Assembly (NCBI GenBank): GCA_946811185.2
Contig: OX328110.1
Location: 12,938,516 to 13,002,515, forward strand
Length of the DNA stretch: 64,000 bases
Direction of reading: 5' to 3'
Source of the DNA: Hippopus hippopus
Taxonomy: Eukaryota > Mollusca > Bivalvia > Cardiida > Cardiidae
The notes under the pieces are model-generated. The model ran no database searches, was not told where the DNA came from, and saw only the letters and a program-made list of their open reading frames with translations. Positions 37,501 through 52,500 of this stretch are shown here, in pieces. Every line of letters starts with the position of its first letter. Within the stretch, counting starts at the first letter, position 1. Both the position numbers and the translations under genes were made by a program.

Positions 37501-40500
37501 TTGTGGGAAAAGGGGAAAATGCTGGTAACCAGCATTTTCTCCTTTTCCCACAATGTTTTCAAAAGGCTCCTTTCCCAGGGTCGTTAAAAGTCGGCATTGT
37601 CTGTCAAAGGATGAAACAGTTTTGCAGCAGATGACTACTGAACGCATCTTTATTAAAGGGGAATAGTCAAACTGAACAAAATTTAATACAAATGCTCCTA
37701 TAATGTTGGCCTCGTTCAGGTTTTTTGAAATACACCTTACTTATAGAAATTTTTGTTGCTGTGGCAATAAAACTGTCAAATTTGAAAAATGTTCTTTTCA
37801 AAAAGTGCAGTTTGGATTTTTTGACAATTTTGCTTGACTGATCCAAATGGGTAATTGTCTTAGCCCGCTCAAATCACCGCTCACTTATTTGTAATTTGCC
37901 AGTGGAGCAATTAGGGCCATAATGGCCCTCTTGTTGTCATTAAATTGTCAAAAGCTGTCTCTTTCAAGTTAAAAAAAATTGTTTGCTCATAGTTATATAC
38001 TTGCTTAAATATTTTCTACTATATGTCAAGGAGTAACCATAACGTCAGTCTCAATGGCAGGCACAGTCTCTTAACCCTTTACCACACAATGACAACTTTT
38101 AACAACCCTGAGGAAGAAGCCTTTTGAAAACAATGTGGGAAAAGGAGAAAATGCTGGTAACCAGCATTTTCTCCTTTTCCCACAAAGTTTTCTACCTTAT
38201 AAAGGAAAATTGCATCATTTAAGCCACTATGAAATTGTGGTCTGCAAATGTGTTCAATTTGGATAGGTCTAAAGTTTTGCCGTGTGGTAAAGGGTTAAGA
38301 CTCCGTTCCTTAACAGGATACATTGTTGGACTTGTCAAAACCCAAAGCCTTTGCAGATGACATTATCAAAATTAATATGGTTCAAACTTTCCAATATTTG
38401 TAGCTGGAAGCATACAAAATATTGTTGAAAAAGGAGAAAATGCTAGTTTTTCTTTGATAGGGTAGAAAACATTGTGGGAAAAGGGGAAAATGCTGGTTAC
38501 CAGCATTTTCTCCTTTTCCAACAATGTTTTTAAAAGGCTTTTTTTCACAAGGTGGTTAAAACTCTGGAATGTGTGGTAAAAGTTTAAGTACATGAAGCAG
38601 AACACAATCAAAGTGCCATGGGTAACTAACAATGAGGTGTAACAAGAAATGTAAGTTTTTCTCTGTGTTTTGTTTCGCAGGCTCAATTTTCAATTTCCAT
38701 CGAAGACGAAGACGTGTCAGCTGGCGATATTAGAGCAGATGTACAAGGGCCTGATAGCAATAGTGTAGTCCACTTTAATTGGATCGGCAAAACTGGTGAA
38801 GGCTTCTTTACACCCAGTGAAACTGGTCTTCACAGGGTATGTACTTCTTGGCTTTTATCATGCTTTTGTAGATGGGAGAGATTCAGTGAGGATAATAAGG
38901 GGTTGAGCAAGAAGGCCTTTGAAAACATTGATGGCAAAAGAGAAAATGCTGGTAACCTGTCAAAGTCTTAAGACAAAGAGATCTATTTTTGGAGTGCCTC
39001 AGTTACATTTTGGCATACCAAGATCTGTTTATAGACACTGTTGAATTCAGATGGTCAGTTTGTAAAGGAGGAGTTAAATCTTTTTGTTTTTCGTTGTTTT
39101 TGTTATTAACATAGTTAAATCATCGTTTTGACTCATTTTGTTTGTGTCTAAGGAACGCAATCAGCTTTGAAATTTTGCGTCTGAGCTGAATTCCATGGGT
39201 ATATAGATACTTTTATGTATGTTTTAATGAAAACCCTGAATCCTGAGAATTTGAGCTAATTTGATTTGTTGCCTGCAAATGGTTTCTATTCGTAAAAGTG
39301 GTATGTCGTCTGGCAAAGGGTTAATGAAAAAAACGATGATTTAGAATTTCATATCTCTCATGTGTTGTCATGACCTCTGTTACAGTTTCATGTAGGTTAA
39401 CCCTTTACCGCACAATGCCGACTTTTAACAACCCTGGGAAAGAAGGCTGTTGAAAACATTGTGGGAAAAGGAGAAAATGCTGGTAACCAGCATTTTCTCC
39501 TTTTCCCACAATTATTTTTACCCTATCAAAGAAAAATCACACCATTTTGCGCCACATTGAAATTGTCGTCTGCAAATGCTTTCAATTTGGACATGGCTAA
39601 AATACTGTCGTTTGGTAAAGAGTGAACAAAATGCTGGTAACCAGCATTTTCTCCTTTTCCCACATTGTTTTCTACCCTATCAAAGAAAAATCGCACCATT
39701 TGAGCCACATTGAAATTGTCATCTGCAAAATTAATGCTTTCAATTTGGACATGGCTAAAGTATTGTCGTTTGGTAAAGAGTGTACAAAGTAGTCAATCTA
39801 AATAATGAAGTTTGTTATCCCCCGCCGAAGACGGAGGGATATAGTTTTAGCGTTGTCCGTCCCTCCGTCCGTCCGTCCTTGTGTCCGTCCGGGAGAATAT
39901 CTCAAATACCATTGGACGGAATTTGGTGAAACTTTATATGTGTGTACAATAACCCATTCCGCCGATACAGTTTTTTTTTGTTTTTTTGATTCAGTGAAAA
40001 ATGGCCGACTGGGAGCGATTTTAAGTTATGCGGTCAAGTAAATTTTTCGGGGGAGGGGGATATCATTTCAGCAAAAATGCTTGTTTCTCTTAAAATGCTA
40101 TGAACAATTATCAGGGTCGGTATTCACTAACCATTCTCAAGAGCATTCTTAGTCTTAGTCTCCAAGAGTTTCTAAATGTGAAGTAACACAACTCCTGATT
40201 GGCTAAACCAAATGATTTAGCCAATCAGGAGTTGTGTTACTTTCACATTTAGAAATATCTGGAAAATAATACTAAGAAAGTTATTAACCCTTTACCACAC
40301 AATCTAGAGTTTTTTACAACCCTGAGGAAAGCAGCCAGTGGCTTGGAAAGAAAATTGTGTGGAGTACTGGTAAAAGAGACTACAGGAAAGTATGGATAGG
40401 TGCACTGGCCACGGCAATATAACTGAAATAGTATTGAGAACACCACACAATAAATCAATCATTTAATAACCTTGAGGAAGAAAGCCTTTGAAAACATTGT

Positions 40501-43500
40501 GGAAAAAGGAGAAAATGCTGGTACCAAACAAAAAGGAAAAAATTGTATCTTATTTTCTTTTTCAGCTCAATGTTTATTGCGAAGGCCAACTTATAAACGG
40601 TTGCCCTGCCTCCTTCAAAGTGTTAGCAGATCGCTCCAAAGTCACTTTTACATCAGTTGAAAGTTGTGCCCTTGGGAACCTCACTGAGCTGCAGGTAATG
40701 TTTTCTTTGCTTTGACCCTTTCCCAAACAACAAATTTTAGACTCTTCCAAGTTCAGGGCATCTGTGAGTGACAAGTGTGAAAGAGGTAATTAGAATTATG
40801 TCGATGCCATAAGTTTATTCCAGCTGATTTATTTCAACTTTTTCCATGGAATGGTCAGCTGAATAACCCATCTTTGGTCAGAAAAAAAGCCGGGGGAGTG
40901 TTAATTAGAGGGGAAGCGATAATAAGAGATAAAATGGTACTGTAACCCTACTGTTCAGTAACAAATTTGTTTTGGGGAGTAGGGAGAAGAGAGACATACT
41001 TTATTTGGAAAAGTATAGTCATAAAGAATTGTCGTAAGTTGTAAAGAATGATCATAAATTGTAAAAGTGACAATAACCTGAAATAATTACAGGTAAACAG
41101 TGCTGCAGCAGGTGACGGTGATGTGAGAATAGAGGCTAAAGCACCAAGTGGTCGAGTCATGACCCTGTCAGCTGTACCCCGGCATGGTGGGAACTACAGT
41201 ACAAACTTTAACCCGACTGAAGTGGGTGAGTATATATACCACCAGTTATAGAGATCTGTGGAACATGGATGGCCCGAGGGGAAATCTATACACTATCTCT
41301 TTTCTTCTTGAGTTATCCAAACCCTGCAAAGCTCTAGCTGGATTTTAACTGTTACTGGATGACAAAAATTTTAGATTTGTCCACACTGAAAACATAAATA
41401 AATTCTAGCTCAAATGATGATGATAGGGTTGGAAACATTGTGGAAAAAGGATGAATTGCTGGTTTCCAGGATTTTCTACTTTTCCCACAATGTTAAAAGT
41501 CTGCATGATTTTGTTGTTGTTGTTGTTGTTTTTATTCACTAGGCAGCTTCTGAAAGCCTAATGCCACAAGGAGCAATGGCATCTTTCAAGCTGTCTGTTT
41601 TCCCTGATTCTTTCCATTCTGTTTTAAAGGGTTTTGGGTTCTTCCCTCCCTTTTGATATTTTCATGCCTCTGGGGCTATTGGCAAAGGCAATGGATTTGT
41701 ACATGAGGTTCTAGGTTGTTGTTCACCAACCAAGAATTCTAAATAGCATTCTTATTCTAATTCTAGATTTAGAAATTAACAACTTCTGCTTGGCTAAACC
41801 ATCCAGTTTAGGCAATCAGGAATCATGTTACTTGTGGAGTCCTCTTTGGCTGGCAGCCCTAGCTGACTTCAAATCTAGCACGATGAAACCTGTCACACAC
41901 AATGTCAAGATAAAGTCTTTGAAAGTGGTTTCACTGAAACTGTTGGAAAAAAAGAGTGAAAAACAACACAGTAATCCTATTTCATTTCTTTACTTGTTAG
42001 TAGTATGAATTGCTAAAAAAGGGTAAATCCAAGGTTTTTTTAGTTGTCTAAATTAGCATTTAATGGTAGAAAATTATGTTGCCCCATTTTACTATTTAGA
42101 ATTTGTCTTTGCATGAAAGTTATTTTGCCTTCTCAACTTGTTTCTTCCTTGTTACATACTTGTTCAAACTTCAGATGTATTTAATATTCCTGCTGTTTGA
42201 ATTGTAGATATTAACTTATCCCTCTTTGAGAGAACATGTTACCCTCATTTAAATTTGTAAGAATATTCTAAGCCTTAGTACTTTTTCTATTGATAAACAT
42301 GTATACACCTCTGAAAAGATGATTATTTTACCAAGTTCTAAAAATCTTGATCTGATTACTATGTGCTAAACACAACTCTTAGCAACACCTTTTGACAGTG
42401 TAAACCATGATCAGACTGCATGTAACATTCAATCTAATTATGGAACTACAAGGAGTCCTGTATGGCTCAGTGGTATAGTGTTGGAGGTGTAACCTGGAGG
42501 CCTCGGAATCAGGCCTCGCTTGACTGGTTTTTTTGCGGGAGTGTCCTTGGGCAAAACAAGGAATGTGCAGTCTGATCTTTGATCTACACTGTCTGTTTTG
42601 CTGAACACCATAGTCAAAAGCAACCTTGAAATTGGAAGTGTTTGGGTCTTTTTTTCTCCACTGAAAATGTCTGTTGGGCTTATTCGGCACTGTAGGGGTT
42701 AATGTGTGGTCTGCACATTGCAAATACTGTCAAAATAGATAAAAAAAATCTGTCTATTGGTAAAAGAGGTGATAAATTGAATGGATATTTTTCAGTGAAT
42801 ATAAAAAATTTCATACTGTAAATGCAGTTATTGAGAAGCCTTTTTAGCCAGAATGTCCCATAAAATATTGTACAGTGTGGAGCTCTGATCAAACTGCATG
42901 TTCCATGCAATTTGATCTTGATCAAGATTGTCCTGAAAAGCACCAAAAGATTTAGTGCAGAGTGAAACTGGAACGCAATGAAAATTGTCAATTTAAGAAA
43001 AAAAAATAATGTGTGGTTGGAGTAAGATTTTAGCTTGGCTGTTTTTGAAGAAAGCATCTTACTATTTTTATAACTCTTGTTGTTGTTGTCAGTTGAAAAT
43101 TTAGACACATCTTTCTGATATCTCTATCATTACTTAACCCTTTACCACACAATCCTGACTTTTAACAACCCTTTGTAAGAAGGCTTTTCGAAAAATGGTG
43201 GGAAAAGAAGAAAATGCTGGTTACCAGCATTTTTACCTTTTCCCACAATGTTTTCCTCCCAATCAAAGACAGATCTCATAATTTGAGCTACAATTAAATT
43301 GTCATCTGTAAATACTTTCAATTTGGACAAGTCTACATTTGTGTCATGTGGTAAAGAGTTAAGATATTTACTTCAAAATCGGGATACTTGTTAACTATCT
43401 AAAGTTTAGGTATAGTCTTACCAAAGAGCTGCTCAGAATTACAAGCACAAGAATTGACTAATGAAACAAAAGTGCTGTCAAAACTTTAAGATAAATGATT

Positions 43501-46500
43501 TTATTATATTATTATTATTATATTATTCTATATGATCATTTTCTCTTCTAATAAAGGATTAAAGAGCAAGTCTGAATGCTTTCCAGAAGAATCAAATATA
43601 ACACCACACCTCTGTTTGGAAACATTTCATCTAAACTCCATACCTAAACCCTTTACAACACAATCCCGACTTTAAACAACCCTGAGAAAGAGACCTTTTG
43701 AAAACCTTGTGGGAAAAGGAGAAAATGCTGGTGACCAGCATTTTCTCTTTTTCCCTCAAGGTTTTCTACCCTTTCGGAGATAAATCCCACCACATGAGCC
43801 ATATCTATTTTGTCATCTACACAGTGATGCTTTCAACTTGGACAAGTGTAAAGTTTTGTGTTGTGGTAAAGGGTTAAAGCAATTCTTTCTGTGTCACAAA
43901 AAAAATACAGATTTTTCACTGTATGTGACTTGTATTAATATTTTGGCTTTTAGAATGAATTTATGAGGTGTTTTTGAAATGGCTTGGACAGCTAAAAAAT
44001 GAAATGGAATTTTCAAGTAGAAGAAAACATCCAGTAGTTGCATGAATTTTAGTCTCTCTGGATATTAGACAATTAATGAGATCCAGGACTGCATATTCTG
44101 GTCTTGATCTTCAAAATTATGTCAGTTTTTGTAATTATGAGGAGGGCCCTTGGCCCCTCAACAATTTTGAAGAAGGCTTTTAAAAACATTTTGGGAACCT
44201 CTCCTTTTCCCACAATGATTTTGTACCATTTCAAAGACAGGTTGTATCACTAGAGTCAAATTTAATTTGTCCTGTGCAAATGCTCATGTCTAAAATTCTG
44301 GCCTGTAGTAAAGACTGAGTTACAGTTACATGTACTAACCATTTACTGGTCTTGAAGCTAACATAAGATAGTTGTTAATCAAGAATTCATGTAAAGGCAG
44401 AATTCATCTGTTAACTCTTTACCAAACAATCCCTGGTTTTCACAACCCTGGGAAAGAAGGCTTCTGAAAACATTGTGGGAAAAGGAGAAAATGCTGGTAA
44501 CCAGCATTTTCTCCTTTTTCCACAATGTTTTCTACCCTTCCCAACACAAATTTCAAATTTTGAGTCACATTAATTTTGTCATCTGCAAATGCTTCCAATT
44601 TGGACTAGTCTAAAATAATGTCGTTTGGTAAAGGGTTAAAAAACTAAACAAAAGCATGGAATGGTATTTTTATAAATAACATTTATATGAGCCATGTTAT
44701 AGCAAAAGGGGGTTTAATTAAGAAATAATCTTCTTTCTATCGTGGTTCATCATTCAATAAACCACAGTTGTGAGTTATGAGTAACAATAAATGATTCACG
44801 AGGGCGATAGCCCGAGTGGGTTATTCATTGCGCCTCATAACTCACAACGTGGTTTATTGAACGATAAACCATGATAGAAAGAAGATAATTTCGATTCTAA
44901 CATGACCAACTCTTAATCAAAGGAAAACTAGTTCATACTTAGAGTAAAAACACGGATGCAGATTATATTCCATTGAATAACTTACTTACTCAATACAGAA
45001 TGACGTCACTCTATATAGAATTACGTCACTCTACATAGAATAACGTAGATTTTACCACGCTTTTGTTGCACTGTGTTTATAGAGCCGAATTCACATGTCA
45101 TGTTAGAATGTATTTTCTTGATTCATTATACCAACTGGATCATTAGGTAGTATGTCCTTGGACATGCAGAAAATTGACAAACAGCAAAAAGGTTTAACCC
45201 ATGTCAGCCTTTCAGGACTGCACAGACTGACATGGGTCGATACTTTTTAGCAAATGCATTTATTCCCCTTTTCACAGAGCATAGCTTGATCAATTTTTGT
45301 ACATGGAAACATTAAGATATATAGGATCTGACATGAGTTGGTGTTGAGATAAAGTTTTATTAAACGAGTCTATGGAAAATGTTATCAAGTGAGCCTTTGG
45401 CGAGCTTAATAACATTTTTTCTTGACGAGTTTCATAAAATTTTTATCTCATACGCCAACGAATGTCAGATTCTTTTTATCACATAACGATATTTCATAAA
45501 TCATAGATAACAAGATGCAAAACCATCTAAAGATGCACACACGGTAATATCCACAAAACCCATTCACTTCTACGAAATATGTACAAAATGACGTCAAAAA
45601 TGACGTCACACAAGTGTGATATTAAACATGTATGAGATAAGAAAATTCGTAATGGGTATATTACACTGAAAACAAGGGAGATTATGTGATAAAAAGTTTT
45701 TATGCTTTGAATATCAAATACTTGACAGCTGAGTCAGAGAACTGTTCAGGAGTAAGATATTATACACATATACATGTAATTGTATTATGTATGTATGATA
45801 TTTTTCTTAATATATTCTGTATTTATGATAATTTTATTCATTTATTTTCTAATTTTTTAATTTATTGTATACATGGAAACATTCATTAAAGTTCGTAATG
45901 CATTGAAAGGCAAATACATGTCTAAGTATTGACAGAGAAATACATGTCTAGTCTAAGTATTGTGCTTGAGTAAGACATTTATCTGTGTACAGTATTTATG
46001 ATTCTTTATTATACATAAACATAATTACATTATACTCAATAATAATTATGTGAATTTGAACTGGAGACTGCCAGTATGCTGTTGCAGAAAGTGTAGATCA
46101 AGATCAGATGGCACAGATTTTATTATCTGACTTAACCCTTTACCAAACGACAAAATTTTAGACTCGTCCGAATTGAAAGTATTTGCAGACAACGTTTTAA
46201 TGTGGCTCAAACAACCAAATATGTCTCTGAAAGGTAAGAAAATATTGTTGGAAAATGGGAAAATGCTGGTTACCAGCATTTTCTTCTTTTCCCACAATTT
46301 TTTCTAAAGTCTCTTCTGTTTGGGGTGTCAAAACTCGGGATTAAGTGGTAATGGGTTAAGGTCTGAACTATTGAGCATTTTGTAAGATATTTTTACTTAA
46401 CTTGGAGTGTTAGTACATGTAGGATGGTCCTCGCTGGTATGGCGGTACAAATTTAGCCGAAAATTTACTACAAAAGAGAGAACTCGTTTGTATTATTTTT

Positions 46501-49500
46501 TAATACTGTAATAAACTGTTGCATGTAAAGTTACGATTAATGTTGCTATCAAAGTTTAAGTCGTGTATTTCAGACAGAAATCTCTAGGTCAAGCTACCAT
46601 GTCCACTAAAGTGGTCCAAAGGGAACCCTCTATGGTACCGCATTACCTCCTGTAATTTGGAAAATTGTACAAAAAAATTATTTTTATTTTTAGAAAATGA
46701 TTTAGCTACCGTATTTTTTGTGTTCGGCGAGGACTATGACGTCGCATCAGAAGACCTTCACTTGTTAAACATGAATTAATCGCTTTTATGAAGAAAAAGG
46801 GGTAATTATTTTCAAAACATGTAGGAAAACTTGTGCTTTGATATTGCGTCATTGGAATATTGTAAGTAACTTACCAGTAATGAAGACATATCTGATATTT
46901 TTTAAGCGATGCGATGCAAAAACACTTCAGCTTTCGATTTGATGGAATAAACAGTGGATGGGTGGCTCTATGTATGTAAATTAGGTATTTCTCAGGTTAC
47001 CGCGGTATCATCGATGATGCGGTACCAGCGAGGACGACTATACTTCAATATGAGTATCTTGTTAACTGATTGAAATTGTTCATATTAACTTTTTACCACA
47101 AGTCCCAAGTTTTAACAGCCCTTGAAAAAAAGTCTTTTGAAAACATGATGGAAAAAGGAGAAGATGCTGGTAACCAGCATTTTCTCCTTTTTCCACCATG
47201 TTTTCAACGCTGTCATAGACAAAAATCATCATTAAATTTTAACACATAAATAATTTGTCATCTGAAAATGCTTTCCACGTGGACAAGTCCAAAGTTTTAT
47301 CGTCTGAAAAGGAGTTAACCTTTGTAGTACTGAACCCAGATTTAATTGCTTCTGCAGTATGAGTAGATCAAGATTAGACTGCACAGAACTTGCAGTCTCA
47401 TCTTAAGCTACACTTTCTTGTTTGCTGTCCAATATTCTGAGAAAAACAGTTTTGAAATTGCAACCTGCATCTTTCATACTAACTGAGAATGTTCATTTAA
47501 TTAATTTAGCATTACAAAGGTTTATATCGAAAAGAGGCAGTCAGACTTTCTTGATGAAAAACTGATGATGCAAGGAAAGTAATAACCCTGGACAAATAGA
47601 CACACAAACACTTACATGTACATGTATCCTGGACCTCTGTCTCTGTCTTGGTAATGTTTTGCGTATTTCTGATTGGTAAATGGACATGTATCCATGTATG
47701 TACCACCTTCCTTATTGTCTGTCTTTTTTGTCTGTCTTTTTTGTCAGCTGGGTTGAGACTGAAGTCTAAAGGTCATCATCATAAAGGTCACAGTGTAGAA
47801 ATGGATGAAAAGTCCTGAATTTCCTTGAGAAGGGAGGGGAAGGCAGGTGTTTGTCTCTCAAATCAGTTTCAGTTTTATTAATGACAATAGTTTTCAGCAT
47901 CATAGCCGGTAAATGTGGGCCCAGGTTTTACTTGTATGGTTCTGTCTTGTAACATGTCTTGTGTCAATATAGGGCATTCCCTAGCTTTTATGTTGGTATA
48001 TATACAGGGTCTTCACAAACCATTCTTCAGAGCATTCTTAGTCATATTCCCAGAATTTTTTAAAGGTGAAAGTAACACAATTTCTAATTGGCTAAACCAA
48101 ATGTTTTAGCCATTCAGAAATTGTTTTACTTTTCAAATTTAGAAAATCTCAGATATAAAGACTAAGAATGGTTGGTGAGTATGGCCCCAGTAGTTCATGG
48201 AATACATTTTAGATGTGTTGTATAGGACAAGAAAATTGTACAATAGATCAGAAATGTGTTTGAATATGTAAAAGTTGCTTAGATTTGAGAAATAGATCTA
48301 CAATGTAAGTATTTTTTTGCACATGATAACTATTACTTATGTTTTTCCTCCCCTAATTATGTAGGGTTTTGAGTGATGGATTTAGCTTTATGTTCCATGG
48401 TTTTTGTTATTTGTCAAGATACATTTCAAAACATGGTGAGAAAAGGAGAAAATACTGGTAACCAGCATTTTCTCCCTTTTCCAACCATGTTTTCTAGACT
48501 TTCACAGACAATTACCATTATTTATTATAAATTTAGTATCTCTTCTGCAAATGCTTTCCATGTTGACCAGTTGATGCATTGTGCTTGGACACTTTAGTTA
48601 TTACCCAATCAGGACAATGTCCCACAATTACCTCAGCAAATACTGTGTGTGCTCTAAATTACATGTTACCATTATTTGTAGAATAGTAGCAAGCACAGCT
48701 CATATATTGAAACTGGTGATCGTGGTAGAATATGTTACAATTTGAAAGGGACAAAATTTGACCTTAATGCATCATGATGGGACACTTGATTGGGACAATG
48801 TCCCACAATTCCTGCCTTTGCAAAATACTATGTATGTTCTAAATTACATGACTTCTTGTTACAGTATTTGTAGAATAGTAGCAAGCACGGCTCATACCGG
48901 TATATTGAAACTGTGTTGATCATGGTAGAATATCTTACAATTTCAAAGAGACAAAATTCAACCTGTATTAGTTCTAATGGGACACGTCAGTATTTTGTCA
49001 TATAGGTAAAATGTTCCAGAATTTCTACCTAAGCTAAATTTTGCTTGTGTTATAAATTACATGTGATACGAAAGGATTTACAGAATTATTATTTGTATAG
49101 TAGTGGCTAGCACAGCTCATATTGTGGTGATTATAGTAGAAGGACAAGGATATTTTGCCTGTGAATTAGAATCCAAGCTTGAGCCTCAGTCAGTCTCTTT
49201 TCATGGGTTTAATGGTTGAGATTGTGACAGGATTCATTCCTCCTTCACCACTGAGCTTTGTTTTGAGGATTTTTATGTTGAAAAACAGCCAGTGGCTTGT
49301 GCAAAGCACTTGTAAAGAATCTCTGAGAAAGCATGGATAGGCCCCTGATTTGAAACAAGGTTAAAAACTCCTCAAATCATCTTAGAAAGACATTTTCCTT
49401 CCTTTCAGATGTTCTTTGTGATAATAAGTTAATATTTCAGTTTCTGAGGATTTTTCTGCAATTTCTTCTTTTGCTTAAATGTTTCAAAATTGTGTTTGTG

Positions 49501-52500
49501 AATCAAACATTTTCCATGTTAAAATTTTTCCAAAGTTGTCTATTGCAATATTTGCTTCCAAAGACAATGATTTAACCCTTTATCACACAGCCTGGCCAGG
49601 TAGCTAGTTAGTTAGCGTATCTGACTCGTGACCTAGAGGTTGCAGGTTTGATACAAGGTTGAGGCAAACTTTCTTTTCGACAGTTTTTCACCTCTCACCG
49701 CCGATGCATGTGAGAAAAGCAGTCAGTGGCTTTGAAAGAAAGTTGTGTCAGTACTGGTGTGAGAAAGCCAGGAAACACATGCGTATTTGCACTGACCACC
49801 GTGATGTGACTAAGCTGTTAAAAACAGTGTGAAACCCCAACACAAACAAACAAACAAATCCCGTCATTCAGTCCTTTCATTCTCAAGATTATTTTGCTTC
49901 CTTGGCAGAGTATTTCACCCGTTGAGTCATTATTTGCTTTGAAAAAGCCTCAATAGATTTTTTTTTCTGTTTTGTTTTTGACATTGACATTAACTTCCTG
50001 TTACACTGTGTCAAAGGTTTAGTTTACCTGTTAAAATTGTCTATTATGGTAATAGATCTAGTGTATATATAGAAGCGTGCTTGAAAGCGAGCTTAAGAAA
50101 AAAAGGGTTAACAGTTGTGAGTAAGAATGCTCTTGAAAACATTGTGGGAAAAGGAGAAAATGCTGGTAACCAGCATTTTTCTCCCTTTCCCACGTTTTTC
50201 ATCCTATGAAAGACAAATTTCATGTTTCTAGTAACATTTAATTTGTGGTCTGCAAATGCTTTCAATTTGGACAAGTCTAAAATTTTGTTGTCTGGTAAAG
50301 AGTCAAAAATATTTTCAGAAAAGGAGAAAATGGTGGTGTTTTTTCCCAGCATTTTTTTTTCCTTTTATCGCAATGTTTTGTACCTCAGCAGAGAACTGCA
50401 GCTTAGATAATTCAGTTTCAAATTTGTTGCCTGTTGTTACTTTTTATTTGGAAAGGGTTAATTCTTTTCGTGGTAGATACATGTAGCTTGGTTGAAGAAT
50501 CTCAGAGTGTAGATAAACAAATTACAAAAAAATCCTGATTTTTAGCTCTACTGGCTGAAAGCCAGCGGAGCTTATGTCATGGTATGGTTCCCGTCGTCCG
50601 TCTGTCGTCTGTCCATCCGTCTGTAAGTCTTTTTCTTGTTTATGCGATAAAGTCTGCATTTATTGTCAGATTTTCATGAAACTTGCACAGTTTGTTTATC
50701 TCATCAATAGCTTCAACCCGATTGATTTTGAAAAAAATCCAACAAACAGTATGGGAAAAGTAGCCATTTGATGTCGAAAATTTCTATTTCTTGTTTACGC
50801 TATAAAGTCTCCATTTGTTGTCAGATTTTCGTGAAACTTGCACAGTTTGTTTATCTCATCAACAGCTTTAACCCTATTGATTTTGAAAAAAATCCATAAA
50901 ACAGTATGGGAAAAGTAGCCATTTCAAGTTGAAAATTTCTATTTCTTGTTTACGCGATTAAGCCTGCAGTTGTTGTCAGATTTCCATGAAACTTGCACAG
51001 TTTTTTTAACTCATCAATAGCTTCAACCCTATTGATTTTGAAAAAAATCCATAAAACAGTATGGGAAAAGTAGCCATTTCAAGTTGAAAATTTCCATTGC
51101 TTGTTTAAGCTATAAAGTCTGCATTTGTTGTTAGATTTTCATGAAACTTGCACAGTTTGTTCATCTCTTCAATAGCTTCAACCCTATTGATTTTGAAAAA
51201 AATCCAAAAAATAGTATGGGAAAAGTAGCCATTTCAAGTTGAAAATTTCCATTTCTTGTTTACGCCATAAAGTCTGCAGTTGTTGTCAGATTTTTGTGAA
51301 ACTTGCACAGTTCATTTATCTTATCAAAAGCTTCAATCCTATTGATTTTTTAAAAAATCCAACTAACAATAAGGGGAAAGTAGCCATTTCAAGTTAAAAA
51401 TTTCCATTGCTTGTTTACGCGATAAAGTCTCCATTTGCTATCAGATTTTTGTGAAACTTGTATAGTTGGTTTATCTCGTCAATAGCTTGAACTGTATCGA
51501 TTTTGAAAAAAAAATCCAATGAACACTATGGGAAAAGTAGCCATTTAAAGTTGAAAATTTCCATTTCTTGTTTAGGCAATGAAGTCCACAGTTTTGATCC
51601 AGTTCTTTTGAAACTTTCAAAGATTGTTTAGTTTATCAAGGGATTGAACTCTATCAAAACTGCAAAAAATCTAATAATCTGTTCAGGAAAAACAGCCATT
51701 TAATAGTTAAGTATTGTTTAGTCAACAAAGTCCACATTATTTGTCACATTTCTTTGAATTTGCTGGGATTGTTTTGTAACAGTTCTTACAAGGTTCAAGC
51801 CCAGTTGTAAGAACACCCCCCCTTTTTTTGTGTTTTTTTGTCTTTCTTCATTTTGCATCATGAATTTGATAATGTATGCTAGCAAAAAAGCAAAAAGTAG
51901 AGCGATATCAGGCCCTCAAGGGCCTCTAGTTTAAAAGCCATGAGAAAGACTGCTTTTGAGATATTGTGGGAAAAAGAGGAAATGCTAGTAACCAGCATTT
52001 TCTCCTTTTTCCACAGTGTTTTCTACTGTTTCAAAGACAAGTTCAGTGATTTGAACCAAATTCAACCTGCCCATTCATTTAACCCCTAGGCTGCTAGCGC
52101 AAGTCACTGACCTTTTGCAGACAGTGTAGATCCAAGATCAGACTGCACAGAACATGCACTCTGATCTTGGATCTACACTGTCTGAAAGGGAGATATTTTT
52201 CTCCAAAAAATGAATTAGAAATAGTATCATTTCAGATTTTTACTATCCACTTAAAAGTTTCATTCAATTTATTCAACAGGATAAGGGTTATAGAGAATAG
52301 ATGGTTGGTGTCTTGGATGGGTTAAGTTTATCGGGCAAGGCGGAGGAATTTATCTGGTGAGCCGAAGGCGAACCGGATAAATTTCGGAGCTGAGCCCGAT
52401 AAACTTAACCCATCCAAGACACCAACCATCTATTCTATTTATCCTGTCACTCACTGTAACGGAACACAACAAAACAAACAAACGAAAAAAAACATTGATA

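Noticed and set aside
38714..38971. Separate small gene starting inside exon 7
   Set aside because: It begins at a GTG within the Ig repeat and runs into intron and a MITE fragment; it is exon 7 read through.
42680..43108. Minus-strand frame of 142 codons in intron 9
   Set aside because: It overlaps family B palindromes and AT-rich filler, has no recognisable domain and is the length expected by chance here.
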